From: Phallusia mammillata
Lineage: Eukaryota > Chordata > Ascidiacea > Phlebobranchia > Ascidiidae
Length of the DNA: 64,000 bases
Assembly (NCBI GenBank): GCA_003260075.1
Contig: QLIY01000081.1
Location: forward strand, 203,481 to 267,480
Direction of reading: 5' to 3'
Shown: piece by piece, positions 1 through 14,500 of the stretch
Numbering within the stretch: position 1 is the stretch's first letter
Layout: each line of letters opens with the position of its first letter
Position numbers and translations under genes: made by a program
Notes under the pieces: model-generated
Databases searched by the model: none
What the model was told of the DNA's origin: nothing
Seen by the model: the letters and a program-made list of their open reading frames with translations, nothing else

Positions 1-181
1 ACTTTTTTTGTAATGTGCGACATATCAGACTGTTTGTTTGGGCATAGCACCCCCCCCCCCCTTCTATAACTTCAAATTTGCAAATCCACAGGACATCGTT
101 TAAAAAGATATTTTTTGAGATTTTTTTGCCCACTTTTTTTGTAATGTGCAATGTGTCAGACTGTTTGTTTGGGCATAGCAC
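1..181. repeat. Local duplication around C-run 50-61
   Basis: Bases 1-50 recur at 132-181 with a few substitutions. A C-run follows the first copy. This has the same form as the other homopolymer joins in the window. Confidence 0.75.
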
Positions 182-539
182 AATAAAACGCGTTTAACAC
201 TGTTTAGCGCATTTCTTTATCGACGTTTTTCTACGAGTTGTGAGATCTTGGTAACACAAATAGATGAAATCCTTCACCCTTGTGCTCACCAAACACGTCA
301 TATTCAGAAAACTGTAAACAACTCCCTGCTCGACAAAGTGCTATTTCTTGTGAGCTCCCGTTGGACGCTTTACAATACAGTGCAGCTGCAGCGCGTTTAG
401 CCATTATCCACCAATTGTGGCCTTCTCTGTTTTTCGCTCCATAACGTTTAAAAGGTGCGCAGCTATTTCCGGCTTGGTGATTGTTTTAGTGCAATTTTGT
501 CGCTGTTTTTTAAACTCAACTACTATGGTTCAACCTCAC

Positions 540-1628
540 CTACACCATTTCCTGCTCCATGATGGAAGTATATGACAGTTGGACGTTGAAGACTTGCGAC
601 CGACCTGATAGCGAGATATTGATGAAAGTAATTCATCTTATACGGGTCTCCAAGCCACACGAAGTGCACAACGTTAGGTACGAATGCTTTCCAATCTTCC
701 ACAACCAGTTTTCCACACGAGATGCGAGTAAATGGTAACCGGTCGCATATGACGTAACCTGAGCTGGTATTCGGCTCGTCACAGTTGGCTGACTCACGAG
801 CTTGCTTTACCAAATCGATTTGGAAAGCGCTATTGTTTTGGGGCTGGAAAAACATAACAACGAAAATAGTTCAAATAATGCGGTCTGATGAAAATATTAT
901 GCATGGTTATTTATTAATGCACAGAAAGACGGTACAGGGCCAAAATCGTGGATAAAGTAGGTATGTTTTTGTAGATTGCGATTACATACTCGGTTCTACT
1001 ATTAATGCTGTTGATGAGTGATTCGAAAAACTTTTTACTGGTAAAAACGAAAACCTATTTTCAAATTATTTTTGCTGTGAACAGATAGTACCCTTTACTA
1101 GTGCCCTTGTACTGTGACAACCACACGAGCTCAATTTATTTATGAGACACATTACACAAAATTAAACGTCAGACAGCGAGGTCTTGCTAGTTAAGATAGA
1201 AACAGTATTGTGAGGTTCTTGCTAATATAACACAAGACCCTTATAAGGTAAAGATCCCTAACATACGTTGTTTCTTTGCACGTGGCCCGCCAGTCCCCTT
1301 TGTAAGTTGGAGATAGCTTGACTGACGTCCAACCTCGCTAGCATCATCATACTTGTCTCAACGAGCAGATAAACAAGCACAGAAAATCNTTGTGAGGTTC
1401 TTGCTAATATAACACAAGACCCTTATTAGGTAAAGATCCCTAACATACGTTGTTTCTTTGCACGTGGCCCGCCAGTCCCCTTTGTAAGTTGGAGATAGCT
1501 TGACTGACGTCCAACCTCGCTAGCATCATCATACTTGTCTCAACGAGCAGATAAACAAGCACAGAAAATCCAACGCATCTTGGAGACAAAGCGTGCCTGC
1601 CTCGGTACCGTAAAAGCCGACCTTTCAT
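540..1628 (-). CDS. GT32-like type II membrane glycosyltransferase, N-terminal part (2 exons)
   Basis: Exon 1 (1628 down to 1449, 60 codons) starts at an ATG, has a basic cytoplasmic tail (MKGRLLRYRGRHALSPR) and then a hydrophobic signal anchor (about residues 18-38), and ends at a gtatgt donor in phase 0. Exon 2 (843 down to about 540) follows a pyrimidine-rich ccag acceptor, also in phase 0. Its VPNVVHFVWLGD block and the following FHQYLAIRSVASLQRP stretch resemble the start of the catalytic domain of DXD sugar-binding glycosyltransferases (alpha-1,4-GalT/GlcNAcT-like, GT32). The DXD motif itself would lie in later exons beyond the left edge and is not seen. This topology suggests a Golgi enzyme acting on glycolipids or glycoproteins; the acceptor sugar cannot be told. 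Part of exon 1 is repeated at 1268-1388 across a single-n join. The family call is by eye. Confidence 0.62.
1208..1570. repeat. Near-identical local duplication joined by single n (1389)
   Basis: Copies 1208-1388 and 1390-1570 differ by about one base. The duplicated piece includes most of glycosyltransferase exon 1. It looks like two overlapping contig ends placed end to end, so the left copy is probably not a second exon. Confidence 0.85.
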
Positions 1629-4600
1629 TTCGAACTACTGTTCTACATAAACGTCTTTGCAATCCCTTTACTAACACGCTTTACTGAGTTAATTTAAAAT
1701 TTCTTATTTGTAATAAGCTAGATGTGTTAGTAAACTATAGGATGATATTCAAAAAGTTTACAGTGCTGCCGTTTCAAAACAATTTTCTGCAATATCCGGT
1801 TTATGTTTTATTACCGAAGCGCGACAGGATTTTTATTGTTTGGACGATTGGTTACCGTGAGATAGTAGGATGTGGATATTGTTTATACACAGCATGTATA
1901 TACTATGTTATAACATTTGCTCATATTGATTTAAAACGCCAAAAATGCATATTATAAGTAGTGGTGGGATTCAGCCGGTTCGCACCGGTTCTAAGGAACC
2001 GTCTCACAAAATTTTATGTGGTCAGCGAACCGGTTAGCATTACTGGTTACTGTCAATCGACTTTTTGTGATAGAACCGGCTGAAAAAATGACTTTTGTGA
2101 CGGAACCGGCTGACAAAAAATTGGAATCCCACCACTGATTATAAGTGATTAGTTTTATCACAACAATATGATCCTTGTTTTTGAAGTCTTGCTTTTTTTC
2201 AGAGAGGCATGAATTTTTTGGCCTGCGCTGTGTAACAAATCAGAAAAAGTGTTGACTCTCTGCATCTTACATGCATAAAGTTGATATTTAAAACTTGAAA
2301 CCTAAATCAAACCCCTTTTTACAAAAAAATCCTGACCAAACCAAAAACTTCTATGTTTACCGGAGAGTCATTCATGCGTGACCTAGTTGAGGTTACGAAA
2401 ACTCCCGGGGAATTTTTAAATAAATCTCGCGGATTTTTATTTCCTCTGTTGTTAATAAAAAAGTATTTTCTACCAAAGTGTATCTGTTTGCACACATGTC
2501 AAGTAGTATTTGCATTTGTTTTCTACTCCATATCCATGCAGTATAGAGTAGACTTTTAAAACAAGCGTTTAAATTTTGTAGTTGTATAGTTTGGTTCTTT
2601 TTGATTTAAACATATTTTAAAGACTTTTTAATAGCTTTTACTACAAACAAAACCTAAATTGTATGTTAATTTTGGCAGTGTGATGAAGCAACAAAACTAT
2701 GTGCATTCATAGCAACCAATAATTACCAATTAAGCACATGATATTTTATGTACAAACCAAACTGTTTTGTTTGTTTATTTTCAAAGAATCTTATTCAAGT
2801 TTGCCCACTGAACTATTTTATGCAGAGAATTACATGTTAAATACATAACTTTATATCGGTTAGATATGTCATTTTGCACCAGCTGGAACAAAACTTTCAC
2901 ACAAATACTGAAAAACTCACTTGGAAAGTAAAGTAAAGGCCCAGACATAAAATTAAGCCAACGGCAACATACCAAGTCGAGTTTCTTGTTATTGAATGGA
3001 TTTGTGTAAAAAATGACAACTTTAGCATACACCAGATTATGTTAAAATATATTTTTGCACCCTTGTTAACCTGGTAATTGACTTTTATTTGGGAAAAAAA
3101 AATTATGAGAAAAGTGTATCAACTAAAATAAACAACATCATTGCTTAAGGATAAAACTTTTTTGTGCAACTGTGGTGACTTTAATATTAAATTTCGCTTT
3201 GTTTAAGTAAGTAATACTGCTTTGAAAATACATTGCTACAATTCTCCAGGAACTCCATAAGTATCTATTGTTTAAAGTAAATTTATATACTACTGACTGG
3301 ACCAAAACTAATGACTCATTTGTCACTTGTGATTGTGATGTAAAAGGCATGAAATGATGAACAGGTTAGTATTAACTGTTTTACTTTATTTTTATAGTTT
3401 TGTGCAAATGCAGATAAGTCTAGATACTATTAAATGGATTTAATTTGGAGGTTTTAAATGTAATCAGTTATATTGCAAGTCATATGCTTACGGTAAACTA
3501 TCACACACATTTTTTAAATTAGGGTTTAACAACATGTTTTGTAACAACTGTGGTAGCTTGAGTAATTTGCTGATGCAACACTGAAATTGCTGAACTACAA
3601 GTTTTTCAAATGTGCCCCATTTTATGTTGTGCTTATTTCTGGGAAATGTGTGCTTTTGTTGAACAAAAACCTTTTTGTTTTTTTATTGAAACTAATTGTA
3701 CAGAATTTTTTTACTAAACTGTAATATCGAGGACAATTGAACATATTACAGTACTGTTTCACAGCATCAGTTTAAAAAAAATGTTAATATGTTGGTGCCC
3801 ATATTTTCTTATGTGTGATCCGATTTCAGTTTGTGCTGGGTATGAAACTATTGGCCATATGTACATCAAAGCATTAAATACTTCATTGCATGGGTTCTAG
3901 TATTTTTAGTTGATTTTTTTCATTGTTAGTTATTGTAGCTTTCGACGGAGTACTTATCACAGGACAAAGTAGATAAAATTGGCCACATTTTTTTTTAAAC
4001 TATACGTTCTTCAATTGAATTGTATACCGTTGCCGTCTGTCCAAAACCATAGTATTTAACTGTTTACCAGAAAGGTTTACCCCAAAAGAAGAAGTCAAGC
4101 TGCTTGGCATAGGCACAATGCCTACAAAAATATAACAAATTTCGTGCTAAGTAAGTTTGTGTTGGTCTGTTCAAACACGTGGCTGAAAAGTTTCTTTGTG
4201 TGGAGTTTGTTGTTGCTTCTAATTTGGTTCCCTTTATTTCGGGAAACCCCCTTAGTGGTGACACCGGTTTTGCTTGTGGTGCGTTCCGTTTTGCCGAGTG
4301 CGGATTTAGGTGTTTAACAGTGCGTGGCGGAGTTCCCCCTGTTGCGAGGTGGAATATTGATCGATCTTTCCTGCAACTAAACCCTTGTTTTTCGTTTAAA
4401 TCTGTTGACCTTTTTATGGTGCCCTGTTTTGTGAAATGGCAAATAGTGCATAAAGGTTGCACTTTTCTCTATTTAACGGTGCATGACATTATGCGTGGGC
4501 GGACATATTTAGTAAGTTTTATGTAACTCTAAACAGTTGGTAACCAGTGATAAGGAATAGGTCGTCTCGACAAAAGCGTGTTGCTTGTCCATTTACGCAA

Positions 4601-7600
4601 TGTTATCGAACAGTGGCCTTTTATATCTGTTATACCTGACAGAACATAGGGTAAGATCCACGAAACGCGAGTGCACTGACCTCAGGCCCTTTCCTCTCGA
4701 CATACTTTGCGGGGCTTGTGATTTATTATTTCTCGATGGCTGATGATTCATTGTAAAAATCTTTGGAACTTTTAAATTGGGTGCTTTTCGCTCACATGAT
4801 ATATGTTAGTCATCAGACTAACTGTGAGCTAAACTAACACGAATAAAAAGACCCGTTCTGTTAAGATGGATTTCTACTTAAAAATCTAAGTGGGGTATCA
4901 GAATGTCAGATCGTAAAATATGTATATGGCCGTGTGCACTACAAATAGTTTTTCAGGAATAACTTTCAAAGTTTATGATTTGAAAACAGAAATGCCAACT
5001 TCTGCAAACAAATGGAAGTTTGGTTTACTACTCTTCGTTTGCTGAAATACATCCATGATTTATAAAACTATGCGAAACCATAAAGGTTTATGTGATAATG
5101 ATTTAGTCATATAACGTACCCAAATACGATAAAATGTGGTTAAACTTTCGTTTTGTGGAATTTATTTGAACAATAATTTTGGATTGATTGATTACGAACG
5201 CACGTCAACTGTGACCCTACAACATTCGTGTATGTGTTTCTGTTAAAAACTGTGTTGAAAGGAAATGCTCGATAACAGCCGGGACTTTCCATCGCTCACT
5301 GCAGACGTTATTGCCACAACGATGCTGCGCTCATATGTTGCGTAACGTGCTTTGCTGTTTCATAACAAACATCGGAACCGAAAGAAATCAAGGTTATTTT
5401 CTGGACATCGTGGTTCTTCTTTACCGAGTTTTATTTGCTGCTTCCAGAGACTGACTTTTTATGACATTTAAGGGCAACAAAAGGCAATAATTTGCAAATT
5501 GGTATATCAAGGGTAAGGCTGTTTTAGTAAAGGTCAGTTTCAGTGGGAAGTAAAAATAAGGCAACGACAAGTATTTTTTGCAAATTGTAAGTTATATTTT
5601 AACGTAAATTGAACTGCAGCAATTGAAACTATAGGGTTGTGACGGTTTTCACATGTAGTGTCACATTTTTTTGGTCCAATGTAAAGCATAAGGAAACTTT
5701 ATGAACCAAACTATAAGTTCAAAAAGCCATTGCACAAAACAAGAGCAAAATATATAAGGCCTGCAGAAATGCCTGTAGAAATAAGGTCAACCTGCAAATA
5801 CATTTCGGGCAATAGCACAAACGTATGCGTAGCTTTTTATGCATCTTACATTAACTGCTGCTTTAGGACTTGTTTATAGTTTAGCAAAATTACGAACCGA
5901 AATGAGCAACATAAATCAGCTTCAAATAGTCAGTGGATATGCAGAGGTTTTCGGGTTTGCTTGTGATAATAACAATAGCGGTTGTCGTGAGAGTTGACGC
6001 ATCAGCTGGTTATAAATTGACGACCTCAAAATGATAATAAGCGAGGCCTCCACCAGCGGAACTGACTGCTGTAGGTTTTCTCCGCTTGGAAAGTACCGCT
6101 GCCCGATACAATACTGCTCCTCTCCCGTTTTTCTCTTTAACGCTCCGAGGAGAAGAGAGGCGTTAGGCTTATGTTGTCGTCGGGTGTTTTCCACTGGCTT
6201 GGTCTCTGCCTCTGTGGAACGAGTATTTTTCTGAATGCAGGCGATTTCATTCACTTGCACACTGACACAGATAGCTTGGAACGCATCAGTGAAATTGTGT
6301 GGAGTCTGCAGCTTAGATTTTCTAAACCTGTCAATAGTTTAAGCTTGTAAAGTGAATGATATGTAAAGCTGACTTGCTGCCAGCGTTTGAAATTTTGTAA
6401 ACAAGCCAGGTCAGTTGTACGTCGGTGCAAAGCTAGCTATAGTGGAGCTGTACATGTTTGAGATCACTTGCGTCAACTTACTTACGTATCCAGTCATTTC
6501 TGGTGCCTTGTTGAAGATATTCGAGCCGTTACCTAATCCTTTTCATTTTCAATTGACCTGCGTGCAGTGAAACTTAACACGAACCTTTAAATAAATTGAA
6601 GTAGGTGTGTTGTCAGATTTGTGTAGATTTAGCTTGCGTCTGATAGCATGGGTGACGCTCAATTTGCATGTATGTTGACCTTTCTACGTGGAAAAAATAT
6701 TTAAGTTTGTGGTGTGTTGTGCAGAGTAATATATTGCATACTGTTACCTTGTAGGTGCAGAACAGGCGTTAGATCTATTTCGGTGAGTTTTATATACAAC
6801 ACGTAACAGCAGCTGCTTGAAACATGTTTAGTAAACTGACGGGTCGAGTGCAAGGGGTCGGAAACCCCCTGTTCTGAAACGTCACTGTTTGCACTTTCAC
6901 GCTTCGCTGCACACTAGCTGACTAAATTTCAGGTTGCATAGTCAGGAGTTTTAGTAAACGTTAAATTATGTTGGGTTGTATGTTTTCCACGCGTTTAGGC
7001 AAGATGGCTTTAAGTTTCGCGTCATAGCTACCTGGGAGATTGAGTTCTACGCATCCGCAAAACAGCCGGAATCTGTAGTTTTGAATGTTTTTTTAGCATG
7101 TCTCATTGCTGTGTTAGTTCCGAAGTCACTGGGTTTCTTGTTTTTGTGTAAGATCACAAAATGCTGGTACACTAAAAAAACACTCCTAAAAACTATTAAG
7201 AAGGGTGTTTGCTTTTAAACAATATTTGTGAAATATATTTTCGATTTACTGCTTATAGCTGAGAGTAATAATGCTATGAGAATTGCACGAAGTGTTATTT
7301 AAATTTTGCTGTAGATTTCGATTTTATAGTTTTTAACTGATACGCTACAATTTTAAACTGGATAGCATAATTCACTGCTAAAATTTTTCAGTGCGAGTAT
7401 TTTGGTAAGTATTTCGGTGCAGTACACATTTGTAAATGTCAACTTGCCGTTAGCTGTTCGATGTTCGTTTTAACGTCTTTGACCTGACTAAGACGATAAT
7501 AAATGTCAGAGCATTAAAACACTTTACACCGGGACATCGGCTTGGACATGTAAAGTGAAGGTCATTCTTATGTTAAACTTCACAGCTGGTTTAGTTTCTA

Positions 7601-10600
7601 TTTCTGCATCAGCCCCTCCCACTTTCCGCCCCGAAACCACGCAACCGAACCTCTGACGGAACCTTCATTGTGCTATTGTATCTCGTTATAGCTGCAGGGA
7701 TCGTCAGGTTGTATATGGATGGCTTTAAATGTTACAGGTTTAAATCTTTAACGCAAAGAGAAGCTTCCTTTTACTTCAAATTTTATCTATTTTCAGTCTA
7801 CATTGAAGTTTTTATTGTGGAATTTTGTATCGTTTTATTTTGAACTTATAAGGCGAAATTTAGATTTTAACGCCAGGTTACGTATAATCGGCAGAGAAGT
7901 ATGTAAATGCTTCTTAAACTTTTAACTTTGGTCAATGCAAACACATCAAAAATATGGCAGCTGGTTGTTTTAAAGCTTTTATGTTTTTGGATATTTTAGA
8001 GTTGGAATTTTGGTTTTAACGGAAAGTTACGTAGCATCGCTTACATACACTCGTAAAACTGTATCTAAATGCGCGCAGTTTTTGCTATATCCGCCGTCAT
8101 TTATAACGTCTTCATGAATTTTCTGAACTGATTTTTTTACAGGTTTTGTGCTTTTATCAAAAATCAAAAACGCTTAATCAGTTTGTGCGTTTCTTACTTT
8201 ATCGAAATACAGCACATAGTTTCCGAACTCACAGACCAGTTGCAATATCCAACCTTTATCAAAATTCGATTGAGTTTTAATGCACGGGAATTTTTTGATG
8301 AACACACTCAGCTTATGTCGGTTTACAAGAGCAGCAACATCCGGACTAATTTCCATTTCATAAGTGGAACATAATAATTTTGTGCTCAGGATTTTTGAAG
8401 GCCAGCATTTGGTTCAATTGGCAAAATCCTGTAATAATGTTCATAATCTTCTCTACCCGACATATTAATGCAGAAGTATAGAAGTAATTTTTTGACAAAG
8501 TTTGACTATGTAAATTTGAGCGGTGTACAAAACTACATATTTATCCTGAACAAGGACTTGGGACTAAATAGAGGTAAGCGTAAAACCTTCACTGTTGTCT
8601 TTGTTTGTCATTTTACAGTACAGAATTGCAATAATTATTTAGTGTATTTCGAATTATAGTTTTATGGTTATCAATTAATGTTTGTTTTGTGGTAAAGGCG
8701 GCCCAAAAGTTCACGAATGAAGGGATAGTTTGTTTTATTTACGTTTTTTGGACAACTTTCAAGCTTGTCACTCGTCAGTAACTGTAAAGTAAAGAATCTA
8801 TGGTAGGAGCCAATCTGGTCAACATAAATTAACGAAGAGATTCGTATGTGTGTGCCCAAACTGTTTCTGGATTTGTACAAGCATATTTGGTGAGTTTTAA
8901 TAAGGCCAAAACGCGAGGTAAAATCTGATATTGTTTCAGTGTTTGGACGATTGTCGTCGCTAAAGCCGTAAATAACTAACGCCTTGTATTACTCGCATGC
9001 GGGCACAACATAAAACCATTAAAACTTGGGCTTCATTCGGCGCCAAGGTTGAGTAATTTTCTCGCAGTTTGGTTGAATATGCGAGTTACGCAAATTATGT
9101 CGTTGCTTGTTTGTGTTGTTTGGATTTCCACTTAACCAAGTCGGATTTACGAAAGCGGGATTGGAAATACCAATGTTGCCTTCGGGCGCAGATTGCAAAC
9201 TCGAAAACAAGAGTGGCCATTTTATTTCGCCTTATGCATTGCATTGTAAGAAGCTACTGCAAGTGTTATTCAGCGATAGAAATGAATGCTTTTTATTGCA
9301 TTTAGATTAATTGCAAATTCCGTTTAATTGAAAGAGGATTGTAATTTATAAAGTACAAACCCATCGTTTGTTAAGAAAAAGCTTTTGTTAATCGCATATT
9401 GGTGTTTAAATAAGCTTGGCAAATTGCAAATGCAGTTAACCAGATTCGTCTGTATTTTTTGAATATGTTTAGCAAAACAATAACAAATAAGATGATGTTC
9501 TTTAAAAAACAAAAATAACAATAGATTACACTAGAAGTGTTTCTAATCAACAAAAAATAATTTCATAATTCACAATATTGACAGGTTACCATGCATTTGC
9601 TTTGTCTTCTTAGGGATACTTACATCGAAGTTTGAACTATTTGATTCGAAGGTCGAAACGTGCGAATTTTAAATCGGGTTTCGCAAAAGTTAGACAAAAA
9701 GTTAATTTTGATTTCTACACAGTACGCACGAGCTTTTCTATGTCATCTTTGTTAATGTAACGATTTATAAAAAGAATATTTTAATACTGCTTTTAAAAAT
9801 TGGTATCAGGCTAAAAAAAATAACCTGTGAAGGTTTTGGTTTCAAATTTAAACAACACGTCACCAGACAACGCCACGCGTTCTGTACGTCACAATTAAAT
9901 TACTTTCATTGTTTCGTGGGACACTAGAAACCAAAACGGCTTAATAAAGTTGCTGCGTGCGTTGTGAGCTATGTGAAGGTTTCCGACCAGTCTTATCAGC
10001 TCGTTGTTGTGCTTGTAAGTGTAAGTGCCGTGCACCTGTTTGTATGTGGATATCGTTGAGAAGTGGACAAGTGCTGGCGAAATTTACGCGCCTCAAGCTG
10101 GAAAAAAGTTTTGCGTTTGGAACTTAAGAATTCGAGCCTTGATGCGCTGTTTCCCACATCTTAAACCTGTGTAAGTCGAATCTTATGAGAGAATTAAAGT
10201 GTTGGTGGAATGTTCAAAGAAAACCGTTGTTTCATGTTTTCCAAGATTTGTGTATGACAACGTACACAACAATGTACGTTGGACACTTCTCAGACTTCCC
10301 AATCTCAAGTGCTTATTGGCTCAATTGCCTGTCTATTTCTAAATTAGCAGAATCTATTTATGGTTTAACTTTGACTACATGATTTCAAAAAGTCAATCAT
10401 CAAAATCATAAAAAATTAACTTGGAATGAATTTTTTGAATGAAAGTTTTATTTGTTTGAAATTTGCTTTTACTAAACTACATCTTTTCTGCATTCCGAAA
10501 GTGTTTATTTGACTTTTGAAAACTCAAAATCATAATCAAACTTTATTACAGTCGTAATCATTGGGGAAAATTGCACTTCAGATAAAAAAATTCCCAGGTG

Positions 10601-13555
10601 TGTGAATTTCGAACAAAGACAATCGCACTTGATGTGGCGAGTGAGTTTATTGTTTGTGAATTGATCATGTTGATTCAAAGTGTTTTGGGTTTTGCGCATT
10701 TGCGTAATTACACCGCGCCCAGCAAATTATCAACGAGTACTGTCACGATTCGGGAAATGAAGATATTTCCACTTGTCATCCTCGGGTTGTGAAACTCCCC
10801 GATATTTTGTCGTTTTCGAGAACGCCGCATTCTTAAATCAAAAAATCTGGTTTCATGTGGGATTTTTTTTTGTCAGAACTAAAATAGTTGTAAAGATTTT
10901 ATTTGTACAAATCTAAATTGCGATTTTTTGCTCTTGTACGCATGCTAAAATGTTATCACAATTGTCTGCAGGTCAGTGTGTGCTGTGCAGAAGATTGATA
11001 TTTCAGTAATTGGTGCTTTTAACTGTTTTTGGTAGTTTAGTCTTGAAACAATATACAATCGCGTTAAATTAGTTTTAATGTAAATTGCTTGTAAAGATTT
11101 TTTGAAGATCTAAATCGCACTTTTGGGCGTTTGCGCTTGTTTAAAAGGTGACATGCTTTAAAATTGACTAGACTTTACAATTATTATCTGCAGATTAGTG
11201 TTTTTATAAGATTGATATTTCAATGGTGATTGTAAAATCAAATGTTTTTGTTGCTTTTAAATCTTGAAACACACCAGTGAGTTTTTAACACCGAAGTCTT
11301 TTGTTTAGTTGCAGTAGATTGCAGTGATTCAAGATTGTTAAGTAATTGCAAAACCTGTAAAAGAATTAACATTTCATAAATGCCAACAAGATAAAATCGG
11401 ACCAAAGAAACATAAAAAAAACTGGTTTTGTTTGTTGTTTGACAAACACTTTTGACATTTCCGCTGTTTATAATTTGAAGCGTGGTTTGAAACCTTTTGT
11501 ATTAACGAAATGGAGAAAGTGATTTTTTTTCGATGTTTTTTTACATTTGCAAAGGTTTTTTACGTCCTCAGTTCTGGAGACGGAAATCGTTATTGTAGCG
11601 AGTTTTAGGGCGATTATTTTTTTAAATTGCAAAAAACAAAAAACATCTTTTGCTAGTTTTAAAAAGAGTTAGCTACAGTATTAGGAGTCATAAAAAACAG
11701 TTTAAGTTTTTTCGTTATTTCTCAAATATTTATGATTTTTTTGGCAATATTTAATATTTTTACGTTTCATTATTTGAAGCTTCTTCTTAACCACTTCCCG
11801 TCTGCAATGCTGCATTATTGACATGACAAGATGTTATGCAAGGTATACAAGAGATTGCGGGTTGATTGCCTCATCACTTGTGTCATGTCACGTCGCAGCT
11901 CGTCGGTGTTTTACGTTCACTTTTGACTCATCAGTGGGGATTTCTGCTTGGCCTCTTTGCTCGCTAATTACTCCGTCACTCGGCCTGCAAAGCGATTGGG
12001 TTTACCGAGGTTAAGTGGTGTGGAATGTGAGATGTCAGTTGCTTGAGAAGTTTGCATTGGTTGTGTTCATCCTGAACACTAAGGACAGTTTTCGTTATTA
12101 ATTTTTTGTTTGTAGACGCTTCTTCAAAACTTATTAAACATCTGTTTATTAAACACCTTACTAAATTGTTTACGTATTCTTTTATTGTTTCACGTATTCT
12201 TTCACGTTGCCCAAAGCAACTTTATTATAATGCAATGATTGCAACTTAAAGCTGCCAATGGCCACGTCAGAACGAACAATTTCGGGTTCCTGCTGGTCAC
12301 ATTGTGTGTCATTTCATTGCGCCCAGCAAGGCGTTCACCAAGGCACGAATGTTTCGTGTAATAGACGTAGAAAGCGACATGCTTTGTTGTATAAACGTTT
12401 CGGCCAATGGTCATCATCAGTAATATGAACTTTGCATTTATTAAAGTATGAGAAATTTAGTTTGTAAATTTCCTTGATTGCAAAAAGCGCGTTATTTACA
12501 CGAAGACAGTGTTATGAGAAACATCTTAAAATGCTTTGTTTCGTTCTTCAATCGGCGGTTTTAAAGTTGTGTAAATAATTAATGTCCACTTAAAGTAGTT
12601 GAATTAAGTAAAATGGCTTCGAAGCAACGTTTGTTTAAATCGAGTCTTTCCACGGAAATTAAAACAGGGTGGATGAGGGACTTTTCGATTAAGACTGGTT
12701 TTCGTGTTTGGGTAATCGGTCACATTTTGAATTCCCTCCTATCGTTTTCATGCACGTTGTTGCTTCATGCTCCTACAAACGTGTCGGAAAAATCCACATT
12801 GCGACCAAATTGCGACGATTAATTATCGTGCGGAACCGGCGTGTATGCAAAGATGCAAACTTAATTGCACAATAAACTCAAACCCTGTTGTTTAGTCTTT
12901 ATTGTTTCCGAATGCAATTTGAAGCGAGGTTTTTGATTCATGTGTTAGTTGGGCAGCAGTTTTCTATTTATAAAATAGCAAATCTTATTCCTGTTGTTCA
13001 AGTTTGAATGTTACGTAAGAGTTATGTGTGCATTTCAAATGGGAACCGCTGGTTTGTAGCATTATAAGACAAACGTGTTTCGCATAATGTACTGCAATGT
13101 AATACGGACCCAGTATGTATTTTACCAATTGTCATGACAATCCTGCAGTATATATATCATAGAGTGTATTTGGTATTTGGTTTATAACTAAATTCAAGTT
13201 TACTTTTTTCATTGATTGGCAGTAAAGGTGATATGACCAGAAGATGTTTAAGCAACAATAAAATTTTCTCCTTATAAAAACAACAGACAGTTACAACAGC
13301 TATTGTGTTTGTATCCAATATACAAAGACTAAATATACCGGTAGTCACATTAACAACTGATGCCGGTAGCACCACCTAAGATTTCTATATATCATATGTC
13401 ATGGTTGCGCACACATTGTGACAATAATGAAACCGAATACACTCGACATAATACTGAGTCATCAAGGTTCGCTTACACATATAGCTATACTTAGTGTGCT
13501 ATCCAGACAGTGTAACGTGGCACGGCATTTTGTCCGTCATTTAGGCTGTGAGTTG
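1629..13555. other. Intergenic, no gene seen
   Basis: Apart from the MITE at 1959-2137 I see no exon with convincing codon use, splice borders and recognisable protein on either strand. Short open frames occur but are AT-rich and unlike any family I know. Two perfect NF-kB-type decamers occur (4241-4250 on the minus strand, 5281-5290 GGGACTTTCC). The stretch could hold distal regulatory DNA for the divergent glycosyltransferase and TNIP genes. Confidence 0.5.
1959..2137. mobile_element. hAT-type MITE, family A copy 1 (179 bp)
   Basis: Terminal inverted repeats (T/C)AGTGGTGGGATTC and GAATCCCACCACTG flank 179 bp. The 8-bp target duplication attataag is at 1951-1958 and 2138-2145. The interior carries repeated AACCGG/CCGGTT motifs near both ends, which look like subterminal transposase-binding repeats. 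A second copy of equal length lies at 26019-26197. No ORF is present, so it would be non-autonomous. Confidence 0.9.
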
Positions 13556-13563
13556 CCATAGAT

Positions 13564-13767
13564 CAGTGGTTCTCAAACTCGGTTTTTGGATCCCAACTAC
13601 TTATTTTGCGGCTCGCACCAGACCTCAGAAAACCACCAAACATTGCTATTTTAGCTTTCAAAGTCATCTTCTTTAGTGGTTTTCTCAAGGTTTCATGTTT
13701 TTGCAGCTCCCTACACACTTAAAAAATACCATTTGGCCCCGACAATAAAAAAGGTTGAGAACCACTG
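13564..13767. mobile_element. hAT-type MITE (204 bp)
   Basis: Starts CAGTGGTTCTCAAACT and ends GGTTGAGAACCACTG. It has a perfect 8-bp target duplication ccatagat at 13556-13563 and 13768-13775. No coding content. Confidence 0.9.
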
Positions 13768-14308
13768 CCATAGATAGAGTGACCCAGGATAAGTTAAGTT
13801 AGCAGGTCCAAACCTCGTCACTGGAACATTTGTAGATTGTGACTTACCTGTTAACGGTCGAAACTGGATTGTTAGTTATTTTTAAGTATTATTGGTTTCT
13901 TGCATGCTTTGGAAGGTTCTGTTTCAGTTCAGTCAGCGGTTATACAGTCAATTAGTTTAAGTTGGTGGCTTGGTGCTATGTGCACATTTTAACATTTTTA
14001 TCTTTATTTGACTTCAGAGTAAAACATTAGAATTGTGTTGGGTAGTTTTAAATGTAAAAGTGCCAGAACTCATTTCTACATCAAGTTATATCGGTGATGA
14101 TTTTTCAACCGAACTGACTGAATTCATTCAAACGGAAAACAGGTAATTTCAACTTTGATTAATTATGAATGGTGACTCTGATTTCGGGTTTCCCCTAATT
14201 TCTTCCGATCTCACGTCAGTGGATTTTTTGTCGGAAGAATTTCAATCGATCCTGGTCAAACTTTGCCGGCTTGTCTGACACCTGCGTGCTTATGTTTGTG
14301 ATCTTTGG

Positions 14309-14500
14309 TGAATATTGTGAATATCACATGAGAATATTGTGATCATCATGTGAATATTGTGATCATCATCATGTGAATATTGTGATCATCTGAGAATAGT
14401 GTGATCATCATGTGAATACTGTGATCATCACGTGAATACTGTGACCATCACATGAATATTGTAATTATCACGTGAATACTGTGATTTTCATGTTAACACT
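14309..14500 (+). repeat. Minisatellite, about 20-bp unit
   Basis: About nine imperfect tandem copies of ATGTGAATATTGTGATCATC, with variants such as aatactgtgatcatcacgtg. Units keep the GTGAATA and TGATCATCA parts while the middle varies. Confidence 0.85.

Noticed and set aside
4064..4526. Overlapping 115- and 132-codon frames on both strands
   Set aside because: Open on both strands at once with unremarkable residues; typical of a locally GC-richer stretch, not a gene.
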